Below are positions 23,858 through 33,346 of a stretch of DNA of 64,000 nt, piece by piece (positions within the stretch are counted from its first letter, which is position 1; the number at the start of each line of letters is the position of its first letter). The stretch spans positions 6,386,001-6,450,000 of the forward strand of contig JBANDB010000004.1 of NCBI GenBank assembly GCA_037576215.1, read 5' to 3'. The notes under the pieces are model-generated. The model made no database searches, was not told the origin of the DNA, and saw nothing but the letters and a program-made list of their open reading frames with translations. Made by a program: the position numbers and the translations under genes. The stretch comes from Armillaria gallica (lineage: Eukaryota > Basidiomycota > Agaricomycetes > Agaricales > Physalacriaceae).

Positions 23858-24458
23858 GCGCATCTATTTATATCGTATATTTTTATCTACTCAAACCTTG
23901 TAGCATATCCGGAAATGATGAGTGGCGGAGCCAATCCGTTTTCTTCGGCCCTCTAGCAGTCAGAACGCAGCTCGGAACTCGTGCTAGGCATGCCATCCAC
24001 ACTCTGGGTGTGCCTTTCCGTCCTCCAATTCATTCAATTCCGCGTTTTCATTGGCGCCTGCTTCAAAGACCGTGGTAGCAAAGGTCGAGAGCTGGCTGCC
24101 ATCATGCATGAGGACTGCGCAATCTTCCTATTGATTCTGCGTGCACTAGACTAGCTCGTTGTTGAACCATTGGACAATGCAATACCGATCCATCTCTTCA
24201 AAAATAGGCAAGGCGAATACTAAGCTATATGCACAGATTCTCCTTGTTTATTTATCCACTGCGAGCGCGTGCCTCTTTCTGTTCCGAGTCGAACATGTCC
24301 CAGTTGAAGGATTGTATTCGTGTCGTCGCCTACAGACTCTTAAGGTTGAATCTGCGCTCGCGAGAGCAAGCCCTCAAACTCCGAACTTCGGTTTGTATGA
24401 TGGGGTATCGGCACTCTACTAGGCAATTCAAATAAAACCAGGCCTGTCGAGTTCGATA
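23858..24458. other. Intergenic, 3' of F-box-like gene
   Basis: No gene is recognised. The short plus-strand frames at 24159-24435 have no motif. The AT-rich stretch just after the stop codon (TATATCGTATATTTTTA, about 23870) may serve in 3' end formation. Confidence 0.35.
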
Positions 24459-25247
24459 AGGACCCCGGAGTATACACCAACATCCCAGATCGCGATTCGG
24501 ACAGGATTTGGGCAAATTGACCCTCGAACCCATGTTGAAAATTCGGACAAAACCCAGGTCAATTGCGGACACCCAGTTCGGATGGTTCGGACAAGGACAT
24601 GGCCAGATCAGTAAGCTAGATCAGCATTCGGATATCGTCTAGATCTTGGTGGCCCAGCGGAATTGGTGCTTCAGTTGGGGGGCCCGTCTACTAGGTTGTT
24701 GGTTCGAATCCTCCTGATACCATATTTTTTTCATTCATGAAATGCTCGACTTTGAGAGATAGAAACGATAGCTGCCGAGGGCTTTCAGCATTTTCCCGCT
24801 TATTCCATGCCGGTTCTTATATTCCTTGACAGCAATCTACCACCATCATCAGCATTTGTCACGACCGACCCAAACTCTCCGAGGGAGAATTTGAAGTCTT
24901 CACACAGCTGAAAAAAAATGGTCAGCCAGCTTCTCGGGGCTACTAAGGACTAAATGTGAAAGCGACAAGGTGATGAATTAGAGGCCTAGTATATCGTATT
25001 CTGTTCTGTTTTATCTTACGCATACGCTATGTCGAGGAGAAGAAAATTTCCTTTTTTACGCTCATTCGGACAAAAAATGGGCCAAAAACCCCGGATAGCA
25101 CTGTTCGGACAAAATCAGGACCTCCGGGGCGAACCTAGGACCGAATTCGGACAAAATTGGGCCAAAAAGCGAAAATTGCGTTCGGACAGAAAGGCCAAAA
25201 TTTGAGAAAATCGAGATCTGGGTTCATGGGGCATACTCCGGGGTCCT
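24459..25247. mobile_element. Non-autonomous hAT-like DNA transposon with 8-bp target duplication
   Basis: The left end is AGGACCCCGGAGTATAC from 24459. The right end, read in reverse from 25247, is AGGACCCCGGAGTATGC, and similarity continues for about 40 bases (CCCAGATCNCGA). The same 8 bases, GTTCGATA, flank both ends (24451-24458 and 25248-25255). An 8-bp duplication is the hallmark of hAT-type insertion. The 789-bp interior has no transposase. Just inside both ends it carries several copies of TTCGGACA(AAA), a pattern typical of subterminal transposase-binding repeats, plus a tRNA-like Pol III unit. The superfamily call rests on target-duplication length only. Confidence 0.85.
24643..24731 (+). 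other. Degenerate tRNA-like Pol III unit inside the transposon
   Basis: TGGCCCAGCGG (24650-24660) matches an A box at all but the last position, and GGTTCGAATCC (24701-24711) is a perfect B box. A run of seven T (24725-24731) follows, a normal Pol III terminator. Box spacing fits a tRNA of about 80 nt. However, the predicted acceptor arms do not pair and the T-stem has two mismatches, so it is not a working tRNA. It looks like a tRNA pseudogene or SINE head. Confidence 0.35.
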
Positions 25248-25279
25248 GTTCGATAGCTAGTAATGTATCTTTCTCGGTA

Positions 25280-25390
25280 GGATATGACATATAGAGAGGA
25301 GCGGGGTCGTAGCTATTGGCCACAGCAGCGCCTCAGTCTAGTCTTGGACGAGATTGGGGGTATTGAGCTTAGGATAGATCCTGTGCACCG
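25280..25390 (+). repeat. Short direct repeat C, copy 1
   Basis: CATATAGAGAGGAGCGGGG followed about 70 bases later by GGATAGATCCTGT recurs at 26590-26690 in the same order and spacing. The interior is diverged. Confidence 0.6.
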
Positions 25391-25772
25391 CGAATGTCGA
25401 TGAGTTTTCTATTGTGCACAGTCGTTCCTCAAAGGACCGTTATGGAAGAATTGTCGAATTGTCCGAGTCAAATCCGCCGACTCAAGCCAGTGTTTATACG
25501 CGTTTCTCCGCACACATGATGACTGCGGACGCATGTTTATATCCCATTACTAATTCTGTGTCCCCCAAGTAACCCCCCTGAAACACAAGTAATGAATTGT
25601 CTGTGCTGGCTTTGAACACGAATAACTAATACGTCGTTTGATACAGGTTTTCGCCGCTTATAAGGAACAAAATGAATACAGTACGTAGACTATACGATGC
25701 CTTCAAGTTTCTGTCTATCTGATGAGGCGCGTCAAAATCGTAGCGAACCATCACGCATCGGAATTTGGATTC

Positions 25773-26295
25773 CTATGGTGCAAGGCGCTTAGTGACCGCC
25801 TCGGTTGTGCAAAGCCAGGAACCGAAGCCGGGGTTAGCCGATTTTTTTTTGCTCTTGCCAAACGCATTCTTTCGATAAGACGAGACAATTGGCAAGAGGA
25901 ATTTTGATAAAATTACCTGTAGCGTGAGATACGGAATGTCATCTGGGACCAATTTGGCCACGGCAGATCAGCAGGCCGTAGCTTTAATATCTGCCTCTCC
26001 CACTGTGTTTTCTGGTATCCGACGTTGTGTTTAGGCCCCAAATCGACCCAAATTTGATCAGAAAATGAGAAAATTTTCTACCTGTTGAAATTTCTTTTTT
26101 GTCAAACCGGTCCGAATACTGCGGCATCTCGACTATTTAATGTGCCCAATTACTGGGGTGCATTGTAAACGGATTTTTCGTCAAAACTACTGCCAAATCT
26201 GGGTAAAACACTGTGCAAGTTTTTAAAAATTTTCCCTCCGGGAATTTGGCCACTGCACATCAGGGGATGTGACTAAGCGCCTTGCACCATAGAAT
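25773..26295. repeat. Inverted repeat of ~23 bp with 470-bp interior
   Basis: CTATGGTGCAAGGCGCTTAG (about 25774-25793) is repeated in reverse complement as CTAAGCGCCTTGCACCATAG (about 26271-26290). A second pair, AATTTGGCCACGGCAGATCAG (about 25951) and AATTTGGCCACTGCACATCAG (about 26241), lies in direct orientation inside. It may be an old transposon fragment. No target duplication was found. Confidence 0.55.
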
Positions 26296-26589
26296 AGCCT
26301 TGTTGTTGTAAGACGAGTAAGATAGGCGAGTTTGGCTGAAGTATTAGTACGAGAGAGAAAAGCGGCGAAGCTCTTCAATGAGGAATTGATATAGCATTTC
26401 GGACCACTACGTCGAAGCAGGCGAGTTAGCACAAGCCGGGAGAGAAATCCCCGAAACTCCCTCCATATCATGTCACTTAAACCATCTCTGGAGTACGTTA
26501 GTAATTTGAACAGCACTAGAAAGCTGGGTTTCAATTGAGGCCAATAACACGAGGCCTGGCTCGTCTTCGCCTTGACAACAGCACGTGGG

Positions 26590-26690
26590 ACTACGGCATA
26601 TAGAGAGGAGCGGGGACATAGTAGCTTTCATTACACCACCGGGCAAGAGGAGGGGCGTTAAGCGTTGGATAGATCCTGTCGCCACTACTT
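26590..26690 (+). repeat. Short direct repeat C, copy 2
   Basis: This carries the same CATATAGAGAGGAGCGGGG and GGATAGATCCTGT blocks as 25280-25390. The pair brackets the inverted repeat at 25773-26295. Confidence 0.6.
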
Positions 26691-26699
26691 TACTGCGTG

Positions 26700-27992
26700 G
26701 CTGAATCTCGGCGAAGACCAGACCGAGCGTCGAAGAGTCGCGTTTGCATCGTGTGGGTCCATAAGAAGTTTAGAGGCAAACGGGGCGGTGATCTCGACTC
26801 GGCTGGGTAAGAACTATGAAGTCGGGGAATCAAATTCTGCATTGAAAACACCAAGGACGCGCGTTTCACTGGAGTGTGATGTTTTTTCCTTGTACGTTAT
26901 AAAAATTGATGTTTTCCTGGGCGTATTTTGCGAAAAGGCTGGTCGCCATCGCCATCGACAATCAAAGTAAATTAACCGTAAAATGGACAGCTCGTCCAAA
27001 TTACGTTCCCTAGGGCGTGTTTCAATGGAATTCGATACCAGACGTCGCCGCTCAACGAGGTTCTTGATCTAGAGAATGTCCGTGGAGGATGAGTTCGGGC
27101 AGAGAACACGAAGGCCGAAGGCTGGGAGCGCCATTCAAAGTGGGAAGTGAAACGAGGTAAGATGTAAATAACTCGCTATAGAGCTTATTGGACAAGCTGG
27201 CAAAAGATCTGGAGGCAATCGTCTCAACGATCGGTTTGGACGTTCGAACAGGAAGACATTCGTGTGTAATGGTATTGAGAAAGGCAAAGGTTGGTGTGCG
27301 ATCTGTACAGGGTGAGGTTGAGAGACGCGATGGGAAGGAGAAGGGGCCGGAATGAGGACAGCCGACATCCTCGGTATTGTACCTTTGGAGTCATGAGGCA
27401 ATATCACCAAACGGAAGAGTATTCTTCCACTTGCTGTTGCTGAAACGTCCAATATATGAATTAGGCGTTGACTTTTGAGCGACGATTCTCATCATCTGTA
27501 TTGTCGGCCCGGGCTCTAGAACTCCTTCACGACGTTCGGCCATTATAAAACTATCAGCCCAGAGAAGAAAGATTGAGCAAAAAGTTACGAGTAGGCGGGG
27601 ACTGCGATTCTCCAGTTGTGTTGGTTCCTACCACACGTGTACGATCTTCTTCTTACCAACCAAGGATCGAAGACCGACACCCGACCATGTGGTGCGGGAT
27701 TTACCGCCCTTTAATCCCTTTGGGATATACTTTTCCCTCTAAAGCTTGAGGACGAGTTCAACTTTCATCCTTCATTCATGGCATAAAGCTTCTCACCCAT
27801 ATACCGGCCGCGGAGCTCCACCACGACATCGTGAATCCCGTACAGCAATCGGAAATTCCATGGATTTGGAGCTAGAACCCCTTTTACGGGTTTTTTCTTC
27901 CTTGCACAGTCGAAGTTCCGGGGAAATGTATCGTATATAAGACGGATAGAGGGCTGCCGGCATTTTTCTCACTTCAAGCCCCTCGAGTGGAA
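26700..27992. other. Intergenic, upstream of methyltransferase gene
   Basis: No gene could be supported. The minus-strand frame 27135-27452 (105 codons) lacks motifs. A T-rich plus-strand tract and TATAAG (27936-27941) about 55 bases before the ATG of the methyltransferase could be a TATA-type core promoter element. Confidence 0.4.
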
Positions 27993-28768
27993 ATGTCTTT
28001 GGTTCGAGCATCCCTCACCCTCTTCCAGGCAGTAGCCCATCACTTTGCCATGACGCCCCCCAATCCTACACCAAAAAAAGGACGTTATCACACCGAAGAG
28101 CTATACATTCTTCAAATCGCACCTTTGATTTTTTGGGTATGCGTTTCTTCATGGGGTCTTTCCGCTCATGCTCACTGTCACCCGTGCAGCTTCACTCCGT
28201 AGCGCTGTGGATCTTCGCCGTCTTTGAGACGCTGCTTTACCTCACCACTGTATATCCAGCTGAGAAGATGTCCAGCTACGCATCGCTCGCCGTCTGTCCT
28301 GCGGCATCTTCGCCGAGCGCGTTACCTCATCTCGTACCAACGACACTCTTCTACGTTGGCTGCGCTTCCATCCTTACAGGCGCGCTCATTCGTCTCGACT
28401 GCTTCCACACACTCGGTGAACTATTCACCTTTGATCTTACCGTCCACCCGGCCCACAAACTCGTCAAGACGCGCCTATATGGGGTCGTACGACATCCAGC
28501 GTACACAGGTTCGCTGATGCTCGTTGCCGGTATTGCTCTGGCGCACTTTACGCGTGGGGGGTGGGCAGCGGAATGTGTCTTTAATGACCAAAGCGGATGG
28601 GGCATGATCGGCATGTACGTATTGTGGGGAGTCTGGTGGGTATGGACATCATCGGTGGGAGTTAGTAGGGCCCTCGCGGAGGATAAGCAAATGAGGCTCT
28701 TGTTCGGCGATGAGTGGGAACGATATGCTCGAGATGTGCGCTGGTGGTTCATCCCGTGGTTGTTTTGA
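27993..28768 (+). CDS. Isoprenylcysteine carboxyl methyltransferase (ICMT) family protein
   Basis: Exon 1 (27993-28136, start MSLVRASLTLFQAVAHH) and exon 2 (28190-28768) flank a 53-base GT-AG intron, giving 240 residues. The protein has several hydrophobic helices (LYILQIAPLIFW, LHSVALWIFAVFETLLYL, LMLVAGIALAHF, MYVLWGVWWVWTS). The ICMT core is present: LGELFTFDLTVHPAHKLV, then YGVVRHPAYTGS with the RHPxYxG cofactor-binding motif, and the C-terminal EDKQMRLLFGDEWERYARDV with a Glu-Trp...Tyr pattern. The family methylates C-terminal prenylcysteines at the ER membrane. In Agaricomycetes many paralogs exist whose substrates are unknown, so this need not be the Ste14 ortholog. An upstream in-frame GTG is not needed. 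Confidence 0.88.
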
Positions 28769-29926
28769 TGTTGGGCTATAAAGTGACTTTTGATGTCTAA
28801 AATGCTGCGCTTATGATTAGTTATTTATTATTCACGAACAGATATATATATATCGCGACATACTGGATATGTAGCTTAGATGGACCGTGTATTCACTTCA
28901 AGTGATCCAGCGTTCAAACATGACCCTGAATTTCTACAGTCAGCTACCAAACTTGAATATGCAATTCGGACAAATCGCATACCAAAATAGCCAACGGACC
29001 CTTTACTCGTTGATTACCGAGCACAGATCGTTCTGATTTCGAAGGGATCTCCTGCGCATCTGAGCAGGAGACATACGGCGAGGACTTTCTGGCCCAAGTT
29101 CTCACATTGTCGGATGTATAATTATCTTTTGATTGGCGTAATTTGTCTCCGGTATCTCTGATTTGGCGGCCTTCTTGAGTTCTAGTACATGAACCATGTC
29201 AGAAACAAAAGGTGACAGTAAACTGCCATCGAACATACTCGTGAGCTGTTTTCACAACGTTCTCCGAGGAGTTGGAAGTAGCTGCGCCCAGGAGTTCCCA
29301 GCTCAAGGACCGGTGATATTCAAGCGTCTATATGCATCTCTCGGCAGGCAGTAACAGCTATCCAACAGTGCACAGAGGATTCAGGCTCGATCGTGGCACC
29401 GATGCCGTACGTAGAAGAATAAGGATAGAGGAATATAAACACTCTTCAAATCTGTGCCCTCTGTTAGCATCTGCGGTCCGAGCTCAATCATTACTCACTT
29501 GTGAAAGAGTAATTTATAGGACCAGTTACTAGATGCGAAAGATTGATAGAAGATGGTGGTGGTCACGGTTCAAGTCCCATATGCCTATTCAGGACATCAA
29601 CGCATCGATCACGGCACCGGCGACCCTTGGAGCCCCTTGGTCGTCTATTTTTGCTTGGCATTCTATCTCGTTCACAAGAGTTCCTGTAGGGCAATCCAGG
29701 AAATTTCACAGCTATTCAAATCGCTTTTTTTCTGTCACAGCCATTCGGATGTCAGATATACCTGTGGGATTCAGCTATCAATGCTGACTGAGACGAGTCT
29801 ACAATCAAGTCTACATGTCGTCTCGTACTTTTGTCAGTATCAATACTAGGACTCTTGAGGGGGATGTTTATAGCATGCGCTGATATCAAATGAAGCTTGT
29901 CTCTCAGGATCTGTTGACGTCGTCGA
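28769..29926. other. Intergenic, between methyltransferase and minus-strand genes
   Basis: A TATATATATATCG microsatellite lies near 28842. A TTCGGACAAATCGC block near 28963 resembles the subterminal motif of the transposon at 24459. No supported gene was found. The frames at 29332-29849 lack motifs. Confidence 0.4.
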
Positions 29927-30211
29927 TTAATCGCCTCGGACTCGGTAAAATGAACGTTGCTTCATGGAAAAAGTTCTCGCCGCCTCTTGCTCCACTGTAT
30001 CAATCTCTGAGATGAACTCGGAATTCTTAGGAGAGTCGACCGACCCTCGACTGCTTTCATTTGAAATTATGACGATATCGAAGCTAACTCGACGATGCAG
30101 ATATTTTATAGATTCACCATCTTGATATTTGTTGCACGCCATTTTTTGGATCGGTCTTCCATATGTCAAATATATATCGTTTGTGATAAGGAGCTCAGGT
30201 TGCGCCGACAT
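29927..30211 (-). CDS. Hypothetical small protein, 94 aa
   Basis: An uninterrupted minus-strand frame starts MSAQPELLITNDIYLTYGRP, continues SIKYLHRRVSFDIVIISNES and ends RSFYRVRGD. Balanced charge and aliphatic spacing make it look more protein-like than neighbouring frames. It lies downstream of the glycosidase gene on the same strand, about 150 bases past its stop. There is no domain, signal peptide or clear intron. It could be a last exon of a fragmented gene. Confidence 0.3.
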   Translation of the reverse strand: MSAQPELLITNDIYLTYGRPIQKMACNKYQDGESIKYLHRRVSFDIVIISNESSRGSVDSPKNSEFISEIDTVEQEAARTFSMKQRSFYRVRGD

Positions 30212-30358
30212 AGCCCTGTATTAGTCATTCCATACATTTGGAAGTAGCTGTGTGCGATAGAATAAGATAACGCTAATGAATATGGATACGCCTTGACATT
30301 GCAGTCTACCATCGAAGATCGAAAAAAGCAGCACGATACCCACGACCCCCGTGAACGT

Positions 30359-31728
30359 TTAAACCCGTCCAGTCAGATGCATGATCATCGCCGGCTCCCG
30401 CCTGCTATGCTTCCAGCCACCTGTTTCATCGTACTCACACTTGCCTCCATAAACACAGTCCCTCCAAGCAGCATACATGAGCACCACAAAACACTGTCCC
30501 TCGGGGCTTCCAGCCGTCCATGGTGCAGTATCCTGCCATCCCAGCGGATTAACAGCAGGTGTGACCGTTCCATTTGCAGTGACATGCGGATTCCCCTCCT
30601 TATCATTCTTCCCAAGCGTCGCACGAACCCCATCAGCCCACGAGATATAGGACTGATCAAACACATCAGGGCATAGGATGGCCATACGATAGATAACAGA
30701 AGCAATCAGCGATGTACCACTGATTTCTCCGAACCCATGACCGTCTCCCCACACGTCGTCGAGGTAGTTCCGAGCTAGTCCCTGCGTGGTTGGGGAATCG
30801 ATAACGCCGTCGACAATTTCCTTGATCCACCCTGTCAAGTCATCTATGGCTTCTTGGCGCCATGAAGCGTGCCAAGCTACGGGTGCTTTCGTGATAGTAG
30901 CCAGTACGCGAGTCATTCCCCCAGCGGCCCAGCCATTTCCAGTGCTCCACAACCCGACGTCCTGGCTCTGTGGACCGATGATGTGCATCCACACGCCATT
31001 GTAGGGCTCGCCGGTGATATTGGTAGCTTGCAGGACTTCACGGTAATGCCCACATTGTTTGTACGCTTCGTGGAGGAGCGATACATTCCATGTGTCTGCG
31101 GCATAGTATGCGATGAACGGAGGCGCCATGTACATGAAGTCAGACCTGCGAGCATTGTCATCAACCCAGCCGCAACAGTAAGAAAACTCGAACACGTACC
31201 ATAGTTCAGGGACATCTGCTCTCTGACTAATAGCACCATTTTCCCACCTCGGCGCCTGCTCAAGCATATATTCTATTTCTTGCCGAGCTCTATCCGCGTA
31301 GGCGTCGTCCGTCTTGCCAATCAGCCAAGCGAATACACCCAAACTCGCGGGGTCACCAACTGCGCCGTCCCCATCGCTCAGCACGTCAGCACCCTCGCCG
31401 AACACAATTTTATCTTTGGCGTATGAGAGCGCCTTGACAGATGAAGGCGGGTAACGTTGTGCAGATAATGGAGATGGACCATAGACGGATATCTCTGGGT
31501 TGTAAAGCTCAAGAAGCGCTTCCGAAGCGGTGCCGAATTCCCATGAATGCGAGGGCAGCGACTCCGCCAGAGCTGTGACCGAAGCGATGTCAAAGCCTGG
31601 CGAGAGCGCAAAGGGGTCCTTGGCGAATATTATCGGCAAGATCTGCGGGAGGACAGGATAGATGTTAAAATCCAGAGTGTACGGCGAACCAGACTAACCG
31701 TCAAAGCAAACAACGCGACTTGTAGCAT
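30359..31728 (-). CDS. Secreted six-hairpin glycosidase (GH105/GH88-like)
   Basis: Exon 1 (31728-31699) encodes MLQVALFALT. A 56-base GT-AG intron (31698-31643) follows, then one long exon (31642-30359), giving 437 residues. The joined N-terminus, MLQVALFALTILPIIFA, is a secretion signal that neither exon makes alone. The mature part shows six-hairpin glycosidase features: repeated Trp/Gly-rich helices, ALSYAKDKIVFGEG, QRADVPELWYVFEFSYCCGW, FMYMAPPFIAYYAADTW, VGLWSTGNGWAAGGMTRVLA, GHGFGEISGTSLIASVIYRM and NPLGWQDTAPWTAGSPEGQC. Related enzymes hydrolyse unsaturated rhamnogalacturonan or other uronide oligomers. Exact family and substrate are uncertain. Length fits the fold. The promoter, exon 1 and half the intron are duplicated at 10840. 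Confidence 0.82.
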
Positions 31729-31848
31729 AATCAAAAGAGATAAATGATTTAAATATTTAAAGAGTGTGAATTCGCCCTTGAACTAGACGTGGTTGCTGCA
31801 CAGATGTAAGGGGGCAGAATCAAGCTCTGAAAGCGAGCCGGCTGCCAT

Positions 31849-32127
31849 TTAAACCTGAAAAAAAGAACCAGGGTCGGCTGACCCTGTTAGGGGTGCACTT
31901 GTAAAGCGAGAAATCAGAAACGGGCGGCCGAAATCATCATTCATCTTATAAGTCATAGCTGCTCCGGAAGCGTTGACATACGACCAAAGTCCTGATGCCG
32001 TAGCACTGCACGTAGCAGACTGAAAGGTATTCCAATTGAAGGGGAACGCCTTGAAGTTGGAAAATAGACTAGGATGTGGGGCATGATCGATCAAAGTTTG
32101 ATTTCTAAGTTCGTCGAAGAATGTCAT
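31849..32127 (-). pseudogene. Gene fragment (right-arm copy), unknown family, internally deleted
   Basis: The frame starts MTFFDELRNQTLIDHAPHPS and stays open through FPFNWNTFQSATCSATASGL, SYVNASGAAMTYKMNDDFG and RPFLISRFTSAPL. Between CCCTAACAGG and GTCAGCC it lacks about 26 bases present in the left arm. The loss ends at a repeated GG, like a slippage deletion. The frame then ends at a short novel tail. The left arm (10413-10720) keeps the deleted bases but has a one-base frameshift earlier. It may be the last exon of an unidentified gene. Confidence 0.5.
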
Positions 32128-32399
32128 CCCGCACTAGAGGAATCAGTGTCGCACAAAAAGAGAGAAGGAGGACGAGTTTATGGCAAACAGACCTTGTATG
32201 TTGTACATGTTCCTTGGCGTCTTGGAGGGTCCAATTCGTTGAGCGCGTAGCGAGTAAGCCTTTTGTTGCAAGCAACATCAGGAGTAGAATGTGGCTTTCA
32301 CCATTACTAGGTCAACGACAGGTATTGCATATAGTCCTAAATGACCGCTCTTGCGGGCTGCAATTTTGGTAGACTCAAGAGCCTAAAATTGCAGAGGAT

Positions 32400-33346
32400 A
32401 TTAATCAATTAAACTAGATATGGATAGTAGGGACCCACTAGGTAGGAGCGAGCGTTAGCGCTCGTTATATATGGGAGGTTCTTCTGTCGGACCCAAGTGT
32501 CAACACAGTAGCAGAAACAGAAAAGCCCGTGATAAACTCGACAACTTGCGGGTAAGCAGTACAACAATACAGACTTTCGCCACCAGAATCAGAATCTTGC
32601 GCTAAAGGAATTCATAAGAATTGAAGTCTTGAAGAACTTGAAGAGAGGTGAGCAATGTGTTTGGTCGTGATTGGCGAATGGATTTTGCCAGGCCTCGTGT
32701 AGTCAATTATGTATGCTCGCTAACGTTCTCAATTAAGTATTCGAGGTGCATTATTAAGGCGGCTACATCCTTCAGGCTGGAGGTTGGAGGGAGGACGAAG
32801 GAGGAAAGGTCCATGATTACTGCCGAGGCTCGAAATACATACAAACATTTCATCAGCATCCTAGCAGGCAGTCTAAGAGTTACTAAGAGTTGAACCTCCT
32901 ATTGACTTTCTTCCTGCGTAGTCTCGTAAACCAGAATCAACGATCTGCATGAAGATGAGTCAGTCAGACTTATTGTGACATTGCAACCGATCGTTCGGCA
33001 AAGAAGGGCGAAGTAGATAAAAACTGTACATCTACCAGACGATATATGATAGGTAGGTGTATTCAACAACTTTTCGGCTGTAGTTAAATCACCGCTAAGC
33101 GGCCAAATATAAATAGATTTCATCTTCTGAGACTCAAACCCGATAGCTTTCGTCACCATCACTTTTCTCAAATTTCTCCAACCAGCGCCTCGACCAAACG
33201 CGACCCCGCACCATCATCCCCCTCTCACGCCTTATAGATGTGAACGTAGTGAAAAAAGAAAAAAGAAAAATTCAGGTCGATTAAATTCAGAAAGACCAGC
33301 ACATATTGTAGTGAAGAGACGAACGTTGAGCAAACCGAAAACCAGA
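32400..33346. other. Right-arm non-coding stretch
   Basis: This is the counterpart of left-arm 9190-10140. No gene is recognised. It contains the shortened polypurine microsatellite (about 33250) and the GAGCG/CGCTC imperfect palindrome (about 32445). Confidence 0.4.

Noticed and set aside
28840..28856. TATATATATATCG tract as an origin or structural element
   Set aside because: A short AT microsatellite with no further structure.
29553..29600. B-box-like GGTTCAAGTCC suggesting a tRNA
   Set aside because: No A box at the right distance and no stems or T run. Treated as chance.
30869..31263. Open frames on both strands within the glycosidase gene
   Set aside because: Shadows of a 428-codon exon with clear family motifs.
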